DNA from: Atkinsonella hypoxylon
Lineage: Eukaryota; Ascomycota; Sordariomycetes; Hypocreales; Clavicipitaceae
DNA length: 64,000 nt
NCBI GenBank assembly: GCA_000729835.1
Contig: JFHB01000054.1
Coordinates: 62,001-126,000, forward strand
Direction: 5' to 3'
Shown in pieces: positions 47,710 through 60,276 of this stretch. A program made the position numbers and the translations under genes. The notes beneath the pieces were generated by a model that searched no databases, was not told the origin of the DNA, and saw nothing but the letters and a program-made list of their open reading frames with translations. Each line of letters begins with the position of its first letter. Position 1 is the first letter of the stretch.

Positions 47710-48843
47710 TGGGACAGGCTCTCCTAGCACAGAGGGAAAGGATTCTGTTCCCGTCACGGGGTCATGGTCTGCGCGAGGTTGGAAAAGGCACCTTGGACGG
47801 GTAAGTTTTTGATCGAAATACGGAATACAAAGTAGTCGGAGGGGGTTGCAATGCCAGGCAAGCAGTCGCTACGGAGAACAGGGTCGGGAGATTGGCTGCG
47901 AGCTGAAAGAGAGAAGCTCTTTTCGAAGACAGTGAAGCGGCAGACTGGCACATGCGCACTCGGAGCAGAGAAGAAGGAGAATATGCTGACCAGGTGCAGT
48001 CGAGGGCTGCAATTGAGGTCTGGTTCAATGTCACGGGGCGAAACGCTGCCACTGCAGCTGATGCAGGCTCTAGGAGCACATGTCCCCCGCTCACGAGGCA
48101 CCTAGTAGGTACCTAGGTACTTGCAGGGTAGCCAGACATATGTATGTACCTATGTACCTAGGCAAAGCATCTGGTCTGCCCACCCCCTTAGGTAGGCGGT
48201 ACCTAAGGTGGCTGGCCCCTTGTTCCGTGGCGCCGCCCGCCGCCGAGGCACAAGGCCAGACGGGTGACAGATTTCACAACGGGCCCTGCCTCACCTGTTA
48301 GTAAAATAAGCAAGTCCCGTTGTGCAATTTTGTCATGACCCGCCAGACTAGCCGCCGACCCCAGACAACGACCAGAACGGCACATGTACCGACTGTACTC
48401 CACTTCACAAGCCAGAAAGGCACCAGAATCTCAACCCAACCGTTCATCGTCCTCACTTGATTCTCATCCAGATTTCGACAAGGGAAAAAAAAAAAAAAGA
48501 AAAAGAAAAAAATCCCGCCCACATCCTTGCCAGACCAGCAATACCTCTTCCTCTCAGAGCATGGAGCATCGGCAACTGTAACAGCAGAATTTCCTCGCCT
48601 TGTCCTTTCCCGCCCTTGTTGGTCCCCATGCTCGATTTCCTCCCGCAAACTACTTTTTCTGCGCTGAGGAAAAAATCCCGCCCCGCTCCTCCGCCGTCGG
48701 ACGCCAGTCTGATGCCCTGATTCCAACGCAACGCGCGACCGAGTATCAGAGGCCCAAGACCAAAAGGACCTAAAAAAAAAAAGAAAAAAAAAAAAAAAAC
48801 CCTCCCCCGACGTAATATAGCTTAATTCTATCAGACCGTCGCT
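47710..48843. other. Divergent promoter region, DENND11-type gene / SLC1
   Basis: Shared upstream region of about 1.1 kb. It has a dense cluster of TAGGTACCTAGGTAC-like words at 48100-48216, an A-rich run near 48485, and A11-G-A16 at 48772-48799 just before the SLC1 start. A minus-strand open frame (48101-47754) reads plausibly near its end but overlaps the region just above the DENND11-type ATG and is not supported as a gene. Confidence 0.5.
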
Positions 48844-49855
48844 ATGCCCCTGGCCGACTACGCCGTCAAAGTCGCCGTCGGCTACGTCGCCATGGTTCTC
48901 CTCTCCTACGCAGCCTCGTACGTCGTCCCCAAGGCCAGCTTCGTCGCCCGCGCGCTGGCCTCGTACCTTTCGCTCCTCGTATGCGCCATCTTCGGCGTCT
49001 TTGCCTCCATCTTCTTCACCCTCATCGGCAAGCAAGGTATTTCGCAATGGGCCACCGCCCGCGCCTTCCACTACGTCATGGCCCTGACGACGGGCATCGT
49101 CTTCGAGATCGACGACCCCAAGGACGTGCTCGGCACGACTCGTCCCGCCGTCTTCGTCGGCAACCACCAGACGGAGCTTGACGTCCTCATGCTCGGTGCC
49201 CTGTTCCCCAAGTGGTGTAGCGTCACCGCCAAGTCGGACCTCAAGCACGTTCCCTTCCTCGGCTGGTTCATGCGCCTCAGCGGCTCCATCTTCATCGATC
49301 GCAAGAACTCCAAGGATGCGAGGGACGCCATGGCTGGCGCCGCAAGGGAGATTCAGAACAAGCAGCAGAGCGTCTACATGTTTCCCGAGGGAACGCGCAG
49401 CTATGCCAAGGACCCTGTCCTCCTGCCCTTCAAGAAAGGCGCCTTCCACCTCGCCGTCCAGGCCGGCGTGCCCATCGTACCATGTGTTGTCGCAAACTAC
49501 AGCCACATTCTCCATCTCAAGACCATGGTATTTCGCTCCGGCAGAATTCCTGTAAAGGGTAAGTGAAACCAGTATAAACTATGCCATCCTAAACAGGCCA
49601 AAGGGGAGGGGGAGGAACGCAGAAGCATCAGACCATCATATCGTGCTAACAGTTTTTTCTCTCTAAGTTCTGGACCCCATTCCAACAAAGGGCCTCACAG
49701 CCGCAGACGTCGACGAGCTCACCCGCACCACCCGCGACCTCATGCTCAAGGAACTCCTCGCCTTGACCTCCAAGGCCCAGGGCCGTCCCATCGCCGTTCC
49801 CGCCTCCAATCATGACTCTGCCAAGAGCTCCTCCGTAGACATCAACTCCAAGTGA
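48844..49855 (+). CDS. SLC1: 1-acyl-sn-glycerol-3-phosphate acyltransferase
   Basis: Converts lysophosphatidic acid and acyl-CoA to phosphatidic acid, the branch point for phospholipids and triacylglycerol, at the ER or lipid droplets. Two exons, 48844-49558 and 49668-49855; 300 residues. The N-terminal half is hydrophobic with two likely membrane helices (about residues 10-30 and 38-62). The acyltransferase motifs are complete: NHQTELD (107-113, the HX4D box), GSIFIDRKN, FPEGTR (180-185) and VPIVPCVV. The splice (GTAAGT donor, CTAAC branch, AAG acceptor) rejoins IPVK to VLDPIPTKGLTAADVDEL. The symbol follows the yeast orthologue by family resemblance. Confidence 0.94.
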
Positions 49856-50539
49856 AAAAGACCCTACTCACCCACCACCCACCATACTTGCACATACTTT
49901 AGCGTTCGCACCTGGCCACAGTCCTCGGACGTGAACTCCTTCAACCACATTTGTGGAAGAGAACTACCCACTATCATCTATTCATTCGTACATGGGAAGA
50001 GAACAACCACCAGATGGAAGTAGGAGAGGAACGGCGTTCGAAACTATTCAAAGCGGAAAGGACAAGAGCGAATGATTGCATGAAACAGGCGTCGTTCTTA
50101 TCGACAGTCCATACGATACAGGCATCAACATGATTGGATTGATACCCTTACATAGAACAAAGCTTGTTAAATCAGGCTGATCCTCAAACAGAATATACTT
50201 TAGCTTATGTGTACAATTCTGTTCTGCACGGGCTAAATTATGCATATATGCATAGTGAAATTAAGAGGCACGTCAATTAGGCAGGCCCCAGTTGATGGAA
50301 TATACGTAGATTCTCTAGGTATGCTTACAACATCATCTCCTCACACTTAGCCCGTGGATGTGCTGTGCAACTCCAAAAGAACCAAAACACCGTATGGAAG
50401 CCAACAACGAGAAAAACTCCCCGTCATGGTCGCATTCCCTTCTCACCTAAAGCATAGATATATACATACAGTGGGGGCAAGGTTGAACAAAATCTTCTCT
50501 TATTACACAAGCCGGCTGTGTCATATCATCTTAAAATCT
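49856..50539. other. Convergent intergenic region
   Basis: 3' regions of the acyltransferase gene and the gelsolin-like gene. No gene seen. Confidence 0.5.
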
Positions 50540-53500
50540 TTACTCTGCCAACGCCTGCAAGGCTTGCGTGAGCGTAACAACTTTCAAGCTGCGACCTCTC
50601 TTCAGGCCCGATCCTGACCCGAGGACGTTCGTTACTGTTGGGTTCTTGTCATCATTCCACTTTCTGAATACGCGCTTCAAGTCTCGCGGAATTCCCTCTA
50701 GGACGACAGTTGATATGGGCACAAATGGACGATCCTCCATTCCAGACGCGAGAATGGCATACTCTTGCGCAAAATCAAGTGCATTGCGGAATGAAGAGTA
50801 CTGTGATTTGGCCCCTGATCCTATGATAATGTAGATCTCGAAAAAGGCGTCAAGAATGTAGATGCCTGCAGAGGAGAGATCGGCTTGGTTAAAAGGGCTG
50901 ATTTCAAAAATCTGCCCGCTTGATAGTTAGATCATCTCCATATATATATATATATATAAAGGTTAGGGCTCCTAATATGGGAAGCACGGGAAAACCCAAC
51001 ATACCTGTTGGCGAGAATCTGCGTCTGAACAAAAGAGTCGGCTGCTGTATTTTTCATAGCTTGGCTTGAGACGCCAATGATCAGCAGAGTGAGGCTTGCA
51101 GCTCTTATCCTCAAAAATGTCCCAGAAGGAAGCTGGCTCACTGCCATCTTCGTACTCGTTCAGCTCGCCAGTCAATGTGAGATCCATGCCAACCAGTCTT
51201 GCGCAGCTCACTTCTGTCACATCACTACCTTTGCCTTTCCACATCCAACAGTTGCCTCCTTTGGTCAGCAAGTACGTGAAGCCAGCGCACAAACTCAACG
51301 GACTGAAGTCCACTTCGTCGAAGACAACTTGGCCCAAGTATCGTCTACCGCAGAGCATGCTCGGTGATAGCGAGTCAAACCTGTTGCTGGACCCCCTTCT
51401 CACTATTATGACACCGCCGACGGCCTGCACAAATTCAGTCGTCTCCTTCCCTTGCCGCAGCTGAACGAGTTTGCCTCCCAGTGTACGAGCCTCTCGTTGT
51501 ACGAAGAGCTGTGCATCTGCGGCTGATGATTCAGGTACTTCGTCGCCCACCCAGAAGTAAACCTCGAATACCCTCTTGCCGGATCGATCGGCAAAATTGT
51601 GTGCACAAACGTACATTTCCTGGTCGAACAAGACCCGTTCGTTTTGGGGCGAGAGAGGTAGCTTCTTCCCATCGTCTAAAATCCGAAACATTTGAAGCCC
51701 CAGACTCGTCACCTTATCACCAGTCCTAGGTCGGTTCATCAAAATCTGCGCCGGATCGATTTTCATGACTCTCCTGGTTTGCACGGGCCCGAAGAAGTTT
51801 GACAGGAGCACGGAAACCTCGTTTGCTTGTTTCGTGGGTGACCGAGTTGGCGAAGATATCACGGGTGGTGACTTACATCCCTCGCCAGAAAGGCCGGACA
51901 ATGGCCGACTACTTCTTTTGAGCCCCATAGGGGTTGTAGGTTCATCGAAAGACGATTGTGACGCAGGGGGTGACCGGACGCCTAATCGAGGTGAGGCATC
52001 TCTGTCTCTCATAGATGGAAGTGAATCTCGGTCACTTTTGGTCGGCGACGGTGGTTCTGCCAACTTAGTTGGGGACCTGGAGCCCGTTCGCTGATGACCG
52101 AGCCTTATTGGCTCCTTGATCGACTCCTTTTCGACATTCTGCGAAGAATTTTCGTCTAGGAATTGGGATATTCGCTTCTGGTCCAGTTTCTTTGGCGACG
52201 AAGGCGGAACATCCTCACTCTCATTTTGCGAATTGGTCTTTGTAGGCGAGTGTGAAGTCGACTTCTTTGGAATGGGCTGAGATCGTCCGCGACATTCCGT
52301 TCGATGTTGATCCACGGGCTCGGTAGGTTGGACGAGCTTCACAGGCTTGGGTTCTAGGGCAGCTGACAGAGAGCTCCGCAGAACCGCATTGGAAACAACC
52401 TGCTCCTGGATCGACACGCCAAATAGTTTTGGCGGGGGCTTGGCTGGTGTTGCTTCATCGGCCTTGCCGGCTTGTGGCAGCCGAGCGATCCCTTCATGCT
52501 TCACTTCTCCACTTTCTAGTTTCTCTCCCAATTTCGGGCCAGGCATTGACTTGGCTGCTGTCTCAGTAGATGTAGGGGTACTTATACTTGTCGCTGCGTT
52601 GGTCGGGGCTTTTCTTCTTGGACCGCGAACCCGGTTCTTTGTCATATGGGTCAACTGAGGCCCTGGGCCGCATGGTTCAGTCGATATCCCAGTATATGGT
52701 TTGACAGGCTCCCGGGAGCCATCAGAGCTTCTCCCGCCATTTACAGACGAATTTGGTGGCCCCCTTGCCAGCAGCTCAGCAAGCGCAGGGTTGAATCGAT
52801 CACCCAACTTGCTGCCTCCAGCAGCAACTCGGCCCTGCGATGGGAGCTTCGAGGGTGCACTTGATTCCTTCGGCAGACTAGGCGGTGCTCGAAAGTCGAT
52901 CTTGGTCTTTGGCGCCTGCGGCTCGGTTGAAACACTCTTCAGTTTTTCTGTACTTGGACTCTTCAGGTGGGCGGGAGGTTGTGCTGTATTGGGCGACCTT
53001 GGTGAGAAGACGGTTCCGGCCGTCGCACTCTTGGGACCTGGAGTTGGCTTGGGTGGGTCGACGTTTTTCACAGATGCACTGACAATTGTCTCTGAAGGAC
53101 TGTTCTTCTTGACCGCAGTGGCTGCTGCTTTCCCCAATTCTGCTCTCTTGGCCAATCCCTCAGGTATCGGCTTTTCCGCAGTGTTGCTTTGAGTCCGCGT
53201 TACCCCTCGGCTCTCAACTTGGGCAGCCTTGAAGTCTGCTCTCTTCTTCAAAATGGCGTCTTTGAACTCATCCCTCCTGTCGCTCTTCTTCGGACCATCA
53301 GTGACATTAAGGTTAGCCTTACCCCGCAGGATGTTATCCTTCAGCTCGTCTGGTGCAACATAATTTTGCGTCTTGGTCCTCCGCAGATTGCCAAAGACAT
53401 TCTTGAACTCAGGCTCATTGTTCTTTGGAGTTTCCTTCTCGACAGGTCGTTGCCGTAAATTTGACCTTAGATCTTGGCCTGGAGGAGTTTGTGGTTTAGG

Positions 53501-55380
53501 CTTGACTGATGGTGGGCTCATGACAGGCGTTCGCTTCGCACTTTCACCTGTGGTCGGTTGCTCAAATCGAGTTTCGACTTTTTCTGGTTTGGGCACAAGT
53601 TCAGACTTAGGGGGCTCTGTGTCAGATTGCTTTTGAGTAGTAGTTTGCTTTGGCGCATGGCCATATGCAGGGCGATTCGCGTTTGGAGGCGGTGAGTAAA
53701 TACCGCCGAGTCCGGTAGGATTAGATTTAGCCACATTACCCAAAGCTGACTGTCTCATAAGCCCTCCAATACTGACCTGATGCTTGTGCGAGATGGACGT
53801 TGGACGGTTGGAGTCCATTGCAGCCTTTTCTCTCCACGTAGGCTGGGTAGGCGATGGAGTCTGCTTTGGGGATTCTGGCCTGTTTAATGCGCTTTCAAGC
53901 CAACTTGACTTGGTCGGACTCCATCGTCTGGGGTCCATGGTTTTAGATGGGCTGCTCGGTATGATGGCATTTTCGTCGTCTCGCTCGTCCTCCGGTCCGG
54001 TGGTTCCCATGGAATCTTGACTTGAAGATTTGGAAACATCGCCAAGGTCAGATGGTTTGTCTCCATGTCTTGAGGTTGGTCTGCTGGATGTTGGAGTTGT
54101 AGAACTTCCTCGCGTGGTATCCTGTGGCCGAGCATTGGCATGCGCAGATGACCTATCATAGGTTCCCCTTCTTGTAGTTACGGAATCAGCACGCGTTAAG
54201 CCTGGAGGGCTAGCAACACTCCAACGCTTAACACTATCGCTACGCTTCATCATCGCACTCTGAACGAACCCGCCCAATCCTTTCGTGGGTGACGGCGACC
54301 GAGTAGGAGATGCTCTGCCAGACATCATGGTGAAATCCTGAGCCTGGTGACTCTCTTCCGACCCGACGTCGAATAAAGGCGGCTTGAAAGTGACAGGAGA
54401 GGCAAGCTTCGAGTGCTCGAGCTCTTCGACGCCAGACTTTGGCCAAGAGTCATCCTTCAATGTAGAGCCCGCAGCTGACATGCCGGGCAATTGAGGGTTG
54501 ACTGAAGTCATATCTAACCGGTCGTCATCCTCGACCTGATTGCGCCGAAAGGCCGCTGATCCCTGACCACGATCAGCCGTTTGTCGAAACCAAGACGGAT
54601 CCTTGGACCCTAAAGCTTTGGCTATCTGATCTTTGGAGAAACTTTCTTCAATCATGAATGCTGGACCCTGTGTATCCGCAATAGACCTCTGGGTCGCGTT
54701 TTGGGCCGCTACCATGCTCAGTGGCCTAGCACCACCTCGGGAAACGGGCCGTCTCTGCCACGGAAGCGTAGAAGTTAGGGCCGGCGGTGTCGAACTTTCT
54801 TTCTGGACCGGCTTCTCTCCAGTGGACGTCTCCTTTTCGTTTTCGGGCAGAGTTGGAGACGACATTAGATTGTGAGATGCGGGCGATGCGGGCGATGGAG
54901 AGGCGGAAGGTTCGCGACCTTGGGTGGTCCTGGTTGGTGAACCAAGTCGAGTAGCATCTGAAATTTGTATGCTCTGGCGGTTTGAGCGTGGCGAAGGCGT
55001 GTTCAGGGGTGACGATTTTTGAGGAGAAATCGAACGGGCGCGTTCTACAGGGGTGGCGAACGTCAGTTTCAGATAGAGTCTCCCGGCGCGGATCAACTTC
55101 ACGATTTTCGGGCTTCAATTGACCAGCCAGCTGCCAGCTATAGCAAGTCCTCCCCGGCAGCTGTCGGATAGCGTTTACGATTGCATCAAAAATAAGAGAC
55201 ACCCCAAGTTGTCCAACAGCCAGTTCGACCACAAAATAACTTACCTTCTCTCCGAGCTTGGCGCTCCCGTTTGGCCGCGAGAAATTCCTCTCTCTCCCGG
55301 GCCCGGGCCCCTTCGTCTTCGATTTGCTGCTCCCGCAGACGCCCGACCTGCTCGAGGAATTGAGAGACTTCGTCGGACAT
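50540..55380 (-). CDS. DUF4045-gelsolin repeat protein
   Basis: Three exons: 55380-55245 (ATG at 55380), 55044-51005 and 50911-50540; 1515 residues. Exon 1 is a charged coiled coil (MSDEVSQFLEQVGRLREQQI) and joins to ERARSISPQKSSP, the start of the fungal DUF4045 region. About 1000 residues of Ser/Pro/Lys-rich sequence follow, with repeated short linear motifs (SPTK, and charged FKNVFGNLRRTKTQNYVAP- and LKDNILRGKANLN-type boxes). The last third holds gelsolin-like folds, seen as ILDDGKKLPLSPQNERVLFD, VYVCAHN-type strands, EVYFWVGDE, CFTYLLTKGG-like and WKGKGS segments, and a last one in exon 3 (AGIYILDAFFEIYIIIGSGA). Gelsolin repeats bind actin and calcium in known proteins; an actin role here is inference. 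The second intron (50912-51004) contains a (TA)9 run. Confidence 0.87.
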
Positions 55381-56531
55381 GGCTCGTCGTGCGGAGTTTG
55401 TGTCAAAGCAGCGATTCAGCGTAGATCATGTACACGTGGAGATAGGCAGGCAGGCAGGCGCGAAGATCAACAGGCCATGATGTACCTCTGCAAACCAAAT
55501 GCTGATAGGACAGATGGCGTCGAAAAACCCCCTCGTGTGTCCTTGGATCTCTCAACAATTCAGAAGTCTTGCAACAGAGACGAACGGGATGTTGGATGAG
55601 GAGAGACTATGTGATGCTAATCGTCTAAGCAGGCTCAGTAGAGGGAGGGGTGACCGGGCCGAGACTAACTGCGCAAGTGCAAATTGTGACGACAAGCTTG
55701 AGCTGATAACATTATGGCATTGGTTTGGGCCTGCAGCTGCAGCCCAGCTCTAACTATCTATCGCGGCTACGCGGCCCAACAAGCGAGGACGCTGGGGCTG
55801 ATGTTTGCACCCCACTTCACCACCCAAAGCTGCAAACGCGCCCTGAAGAGGCCCCGTGACAAAATTATCGCGCCGTGTTCACCCACTCCCACAAGACGCT
55901 TGGCCCATTACCCCGGACGGCTGGCCGGTCACCTCTCTGGCCGCCCCTGCAGTTCGCAAGGGAATTGCCAGGCAACGTTAGCATCTATCAAAACGCTCTT
56001 TATTAACAGACTTCCTTCACATCATTCTTGGCATCAGTCTCCTGCTGTCCTGTCAGCCTATTCTGCTACAACCTCAAATTATAGATTAGAAAATGACACG
56101 ATTCGATCATCTATCCGATGTCAACAAGTGGCGCTCTTTGTTTACTTTCTAACGCCACGCGATCCGATGTCGCGTTGACCTTTCGACTAGCCTAGTCATA
56201 CGCCTCCTCTATCATTGGCCATCCGCAGCGGGGAAATCGTTCATCGCTTCAAGCAGAAACCTGCTTCTGCCTTCGTAGTTCGTCGATGCACGGCGCATTG
56301 CTTTTGCCAGAGAGGCGTTCAGCAGAGGTTCCGCGTGCGAACGACATGCTCGTTGCAGCAAAGGCGTTTGGCCAGTTGACGAAGTGGTTTGTGTCGGCTT
56401 GCCTGGGAGACATTAAAAAGAATGAAGCTTGTCATTGTCCTCCTGTTTGGAAAGGCCAAATATCTGGTCTTCAAATGCTTCAAGTTACATGCTTGCGCTT
56501 CATTGAGTCGCCGCTTCGCTTCATGCCTCAC
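55381..56531. other. Intergenic region upstream of the gelsolin-like gene
   Basis: Promoter region of the gelsolin-like gene and the 3' side of ARL2. It has a GGCAGGCAGGCAGG run at about 55446. No gene seen. Confidence 0.5.
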
Positions 56532-57414
56532 TCAATAAAGAAACAATCTTTTCTTCGCATCTGCCACTACCCATGCCAATCCTTCTTGTAGATTCTTTCC
56601 CGTCATCGCGCTACACCGCAAGATATGCCATTGATGTGAACGAATATCGTCCAGCCGTAATGCCTGGGGCGAAGGGAAAAAAAATTAGCGCTGTAGCCGG
56701 TGACGAAAAACATTTACCAAGCCGGCTTTGGGCTCATACCTCTCGGGTTTCTTGTTCATCCATGCATCCTTCCACATCCGTCTTGTTTGAAAATATGAGC
56801 AAACTTGCTCCCGACAGCCGCTTTTTTTAAACAGTCAGTATCAGATTGCACACCCAGGCAGAAGACAAGAAAAGTGTTTTGCACAACATACCTCTTCCAG
56901 AAGCAGCCCATGCAGTTCTTCTCTGCAATCTTGTATTCTTAGGCGATCCGTAGCATCGACCACCCATATTAAAGCGTCGGTCTTCTCGAAGTAATTGCGC
57001 CAATATGATCGCAGAGTTTTTTGACCGCCCACATCCCCTGCACTTGTCAGTAATGCTTGCCTTGGAGTCTGGATATAATATATCCATTGGGGACGGCTGA
57101 CAGATATTCAACTTGAATCTGAAAGATCACGTTAACATTGACCCAAATAAAAGGGTTCAATAGAACCTTACCCTTCGTAGTCGATAGTCTTGATGATGAA
57201 CCCTAGCGTTGGGCTGACGGTGTTCACGTCTTCGCCCATGATCTTCTTGACAATGGTGGTCTTCCCAGCATTGTCAAGACCACTTCAATTTTCCCGTCAG
57301 GCATGAGTTTTCAGAACGACACGTCCTTGTCGTTTTGCGGATAGTTTTGACGTACAGCATCAATATCCTCATCTCCTTGTCTTTGAGTCGGGCTTTCCGC
57401 AGAATGGACAACAT
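56532..57414 (-). CDS. ARL2: Arl2-type small GTPase (Cin4/Alp41 family)
   Basis: Arf-like GTPase that works with tubulin-folding cofactors (yeast Cin4, fission yeast Alp41). Six exons: 57414-57356, 57282-57172, 57118-57102, 57037-56892, 56820-56740 and 56663-56532. They total 546 bases and 181 residues. Exon 3 is only 17 bases and codes FKLNI with flanking partial codons. Motifs: GLDNAGKT (21-28), TLGF (switch I), WDVGGQK (63-69), NKTD, and CSAMTG in the last exon. The WDVGG reading rather than CDVGG follows from the only usable donor (GTCAGC) and agrees with ARL2 relatives. The N-terminus is MLSILRKARLKDKEMRILML, without Gly2, so no myristoylation is expected. The acceptor of exon 2 (GAAG) is slightly unusual but frame and homology demand it. 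Confidence 0.94.
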
Positions 57415-60276
57415 GTGGGCTAAACTCTTGCTGTTCTGTAATGTATATACGCGACAGTAAGATGCAGAAACTTGGTTCAGAAAAACATGCTTTGCTCATA
57501 TCCGATATGCTCCTCACAGTATTGTTCTTTGCAGTCTAACGAGGCTGCCATGAAGTGAATGGGATCCTTGATCCACACGTGATCGGCTCCCATTCATCCA
57601 TCATCTTCCAAGTGGTGCCCCCATATAGTATTACCTAACCACGCCCGTTGTTCTCGTGGCCACCACGGCGCAATCTGTTTGGAATTCTCACATACTGACC
57701 TTTTCGCATGGAAGGACAAACAAGACTAATGGCAGACGAGCCGCATATCTCGAGCTTGACAACCCTTGTCAGGGAGAGACCAGGCTAGCAAGCTGCCGAG
57801 CCAAGGAAGACACTAGGCCAGTCACCGTGAATGTGCATTCTGAATTTGGCATCCTCGATCGCATCCACGCTCGCGATTGTGTATATTCATAACCTACAAG
57901 ACTGTTATGTCGTTATGACGTCGTCGAAGTCTATAGCGCTTGCTGGATGAGAATGGTCAAGACAAAGATGAATCCCGAGTCCGTCAAAACCTAAGGGATC
58001 CGTTATCATAACAAATGCATAACATACATCAAGAGTAAAACATAGCTTAAACTGCTTCTCGGACTACATCAGCAAAGGTATGGCATTTGCAGACCACATT
58101 GCAACTAAGCCAGCCTGCTGAGAGGATTCAGTCTTGGTTCCAGTTCTACCACGTAATAAATGTGATAGAGGGTCAGGAAATTCTACGTCAAGAGTAAGGT
58201 CCTTTCCCTTCGGCACAAGACACCATGCGCGAAATCGATGCACAAAGGAGGAGATTACCACAATAGTCACTCCGAATGCCATGTCATCAAAGTCGAACAT
58301 CTAACCACAGCCTGTAATCGCCGTGACTGTCGACGTCTATGGTCAATTACAAAACAAGGCCCGGAAAAAAAAAACCACTATGATTTACTCGGATTATCGA
58401 CTTGTAACGACCAGGTTGCATAAAAATCTTGGACCGTTTTGTCAAACGTAAATCTACTAAGAATGGTTCGCACAAACAATAGCTGGACTGAATTGATTCT
58501 CGAACAGATCGCATCGGCTGAAACGGAACAACTTGGTTTGTCCTCAGGAATGCCAATTGGTGAAACCCTGGAGGACTGTTATACAAAATCGTCGCCATAC
58601 TTTCTGGAAGGTAAAGTTAGTAATGATTTAGTGGCTGGTTATGGTACTACACTGCTGAAGCGGCCAGGCATGGACGTCGCTGAACGAAGTGTGTCATACG
58701 AAATGGTACTTTGTGAATTGAAGAACCTGATGAAGTTGGACTTTTCCTTTGTGCAAAGACGGCTAAACTCCTCTTCGTAGAGGCTTGAATTTATGATGGT
58801 GGTTCTGCTACCACACCTTGCAAGAATCAAGAGTCGTAGGGAAGCAAGGCTAAATCGTTGTCATGTCTCTGCCGGGAGGAACCGGCTTCACTAACCACAA
58901 CTGCATATTACCAGAATGATACATCTAGACTATCTATCTAATCCCATAGCACTCCTCTATTCCGCAGCGGACATATGCAAATATTCTTACAGGTGATGGA
59001 AAGGACATAACACTACATCTGTTTCCCTTCGCCACAGCCAATTTCTCATTCTCTGGCGCTGAGCAGCGATTAGACGAGCATTTGAAGGACGATAATTCCG
59101 AAGTTGCCCACAAACCAAGTAGTGCGACCGGAGTTGTGTATCGGTAGCGCAGCCTCGGTTCGCAGGCTAAGCTCTTGGCATCAGCTCAGCACCCTTGCCA
59201 GTCTTCCAGTTCTGGACCCTGCCGTGACCTCAGCTGTCAAGATCACTAACATGATGATGACAAGGCCGGTTCAAGGATGTAAATTGTTTCGATGCGCTTA
59301 AGAAGCAGCCCAATTGGGCCTCCGTTGCGAATCCGTTGCAAGCCAACAACCGACCCCGATTCGGACGTTGGGACGAGCAAGTGAAACACGTCTTTGCCGA
59401 TCCTGATGCATATATGATTGGCAACACAGATTCCGCTTAATGATTCGGGCGAGCTTTTTAAGTACGTATTACGACCGGGAGATTGTTTGTAGTCATGTGA
59501 CGGTCGTTTATTCGAAGCGAAATCGGCATTGTTACTTCTTTCTTTCTTTTCAATAGTAAATTATTGGTGTAATTGTATAGTCAGTATTGAAGATTGAAAT
59601 CCGGGTTTCATCCATGATCGTGATAACAAAATCCTTTGAGAAATGCGAGTCCATGTAGAACATGTGACAGAGGCGCTGGTACTCGGATACATTTTGAGTG
59701 CGAAGCATGCACAATATGGCCGTCACCACAAAGTCTCTCAAGCCAGCAGTTCACTCTTGTCCAACTCCTTGCACTTGTATCTACCATGTCTGTTCATACA
59801 CCTCAAGAAGAGACGGAATTAGTCATCAAGTTGTAAGGCGGCGGCATTGACCCAAACCTGACCAGCTTATTGAAGAACTGCTCATCTGAACGGACACTTA
59901 TCTAACAAGCACATTCTCCGCCATCGTATAATTTTTGAGTGAATATACGAACATAGCGATTTTTGCCGACCACTCTCACTGGACCTCCACTATCGCCAGC
60001 GGTTCACGTCATCCCGAATGAGTCCTATTCCCTCATCGCCATTGGCTTTTGTTCTGTAGATTTCCAGCATTTCAGTGGCAAGTACAACGTCCTCGTAAAC
60101 ATAGAACCCTCCAGCAAATATAATATACCTCTCGCCCATTGTTCCTTTGGCCGTTGTACAAGATCATAATCGTAAAGTACACAATCAGTTGTCTTCGGTT
60201 AATATCACTTGCCACTCCGCTCTCTCGGGTAAAACATGCTCAGCCAGCACCCCGAGACAGAGTGCAGTTTCACAAA
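57415..60276. other. Intergenic region between ARL2 and the GNAT gene
   Basis: About 2.9 kb. One weak plus-strand frame (58463-58780) is listed separately. Otherwise I see nothing convincing. Confidence 0.45.
58463..58780 (+). other. Weak candidate small ORF
   Basis: ATG at 58463 opens about 105 codons (MVRTNNSWTELILEQIASAE...), with a possible GTAAAG donor inside at about 58611. I recognise no domain. It may be a short hypothetical gene, an exon or chance. Confidence 0.2.

Noticed and set aside
47754..48101. 115-codon minus-strand frame just upstream of the DENND11-type ATG
   Set aside because: Its end (FRISIKNLPVQGAFSNLAQTM) reads well, but it is out of frame with the gene, has no domain and lies in the promoter/5' UTR.
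48298..49515. 405-codon minus-strand frame antisense to the acyltransferase gene
   Set aside because: It is the mirror of a GC-rich coding exon with complete acyltransferase motifs on the other strand, and its translation is low-complexity.
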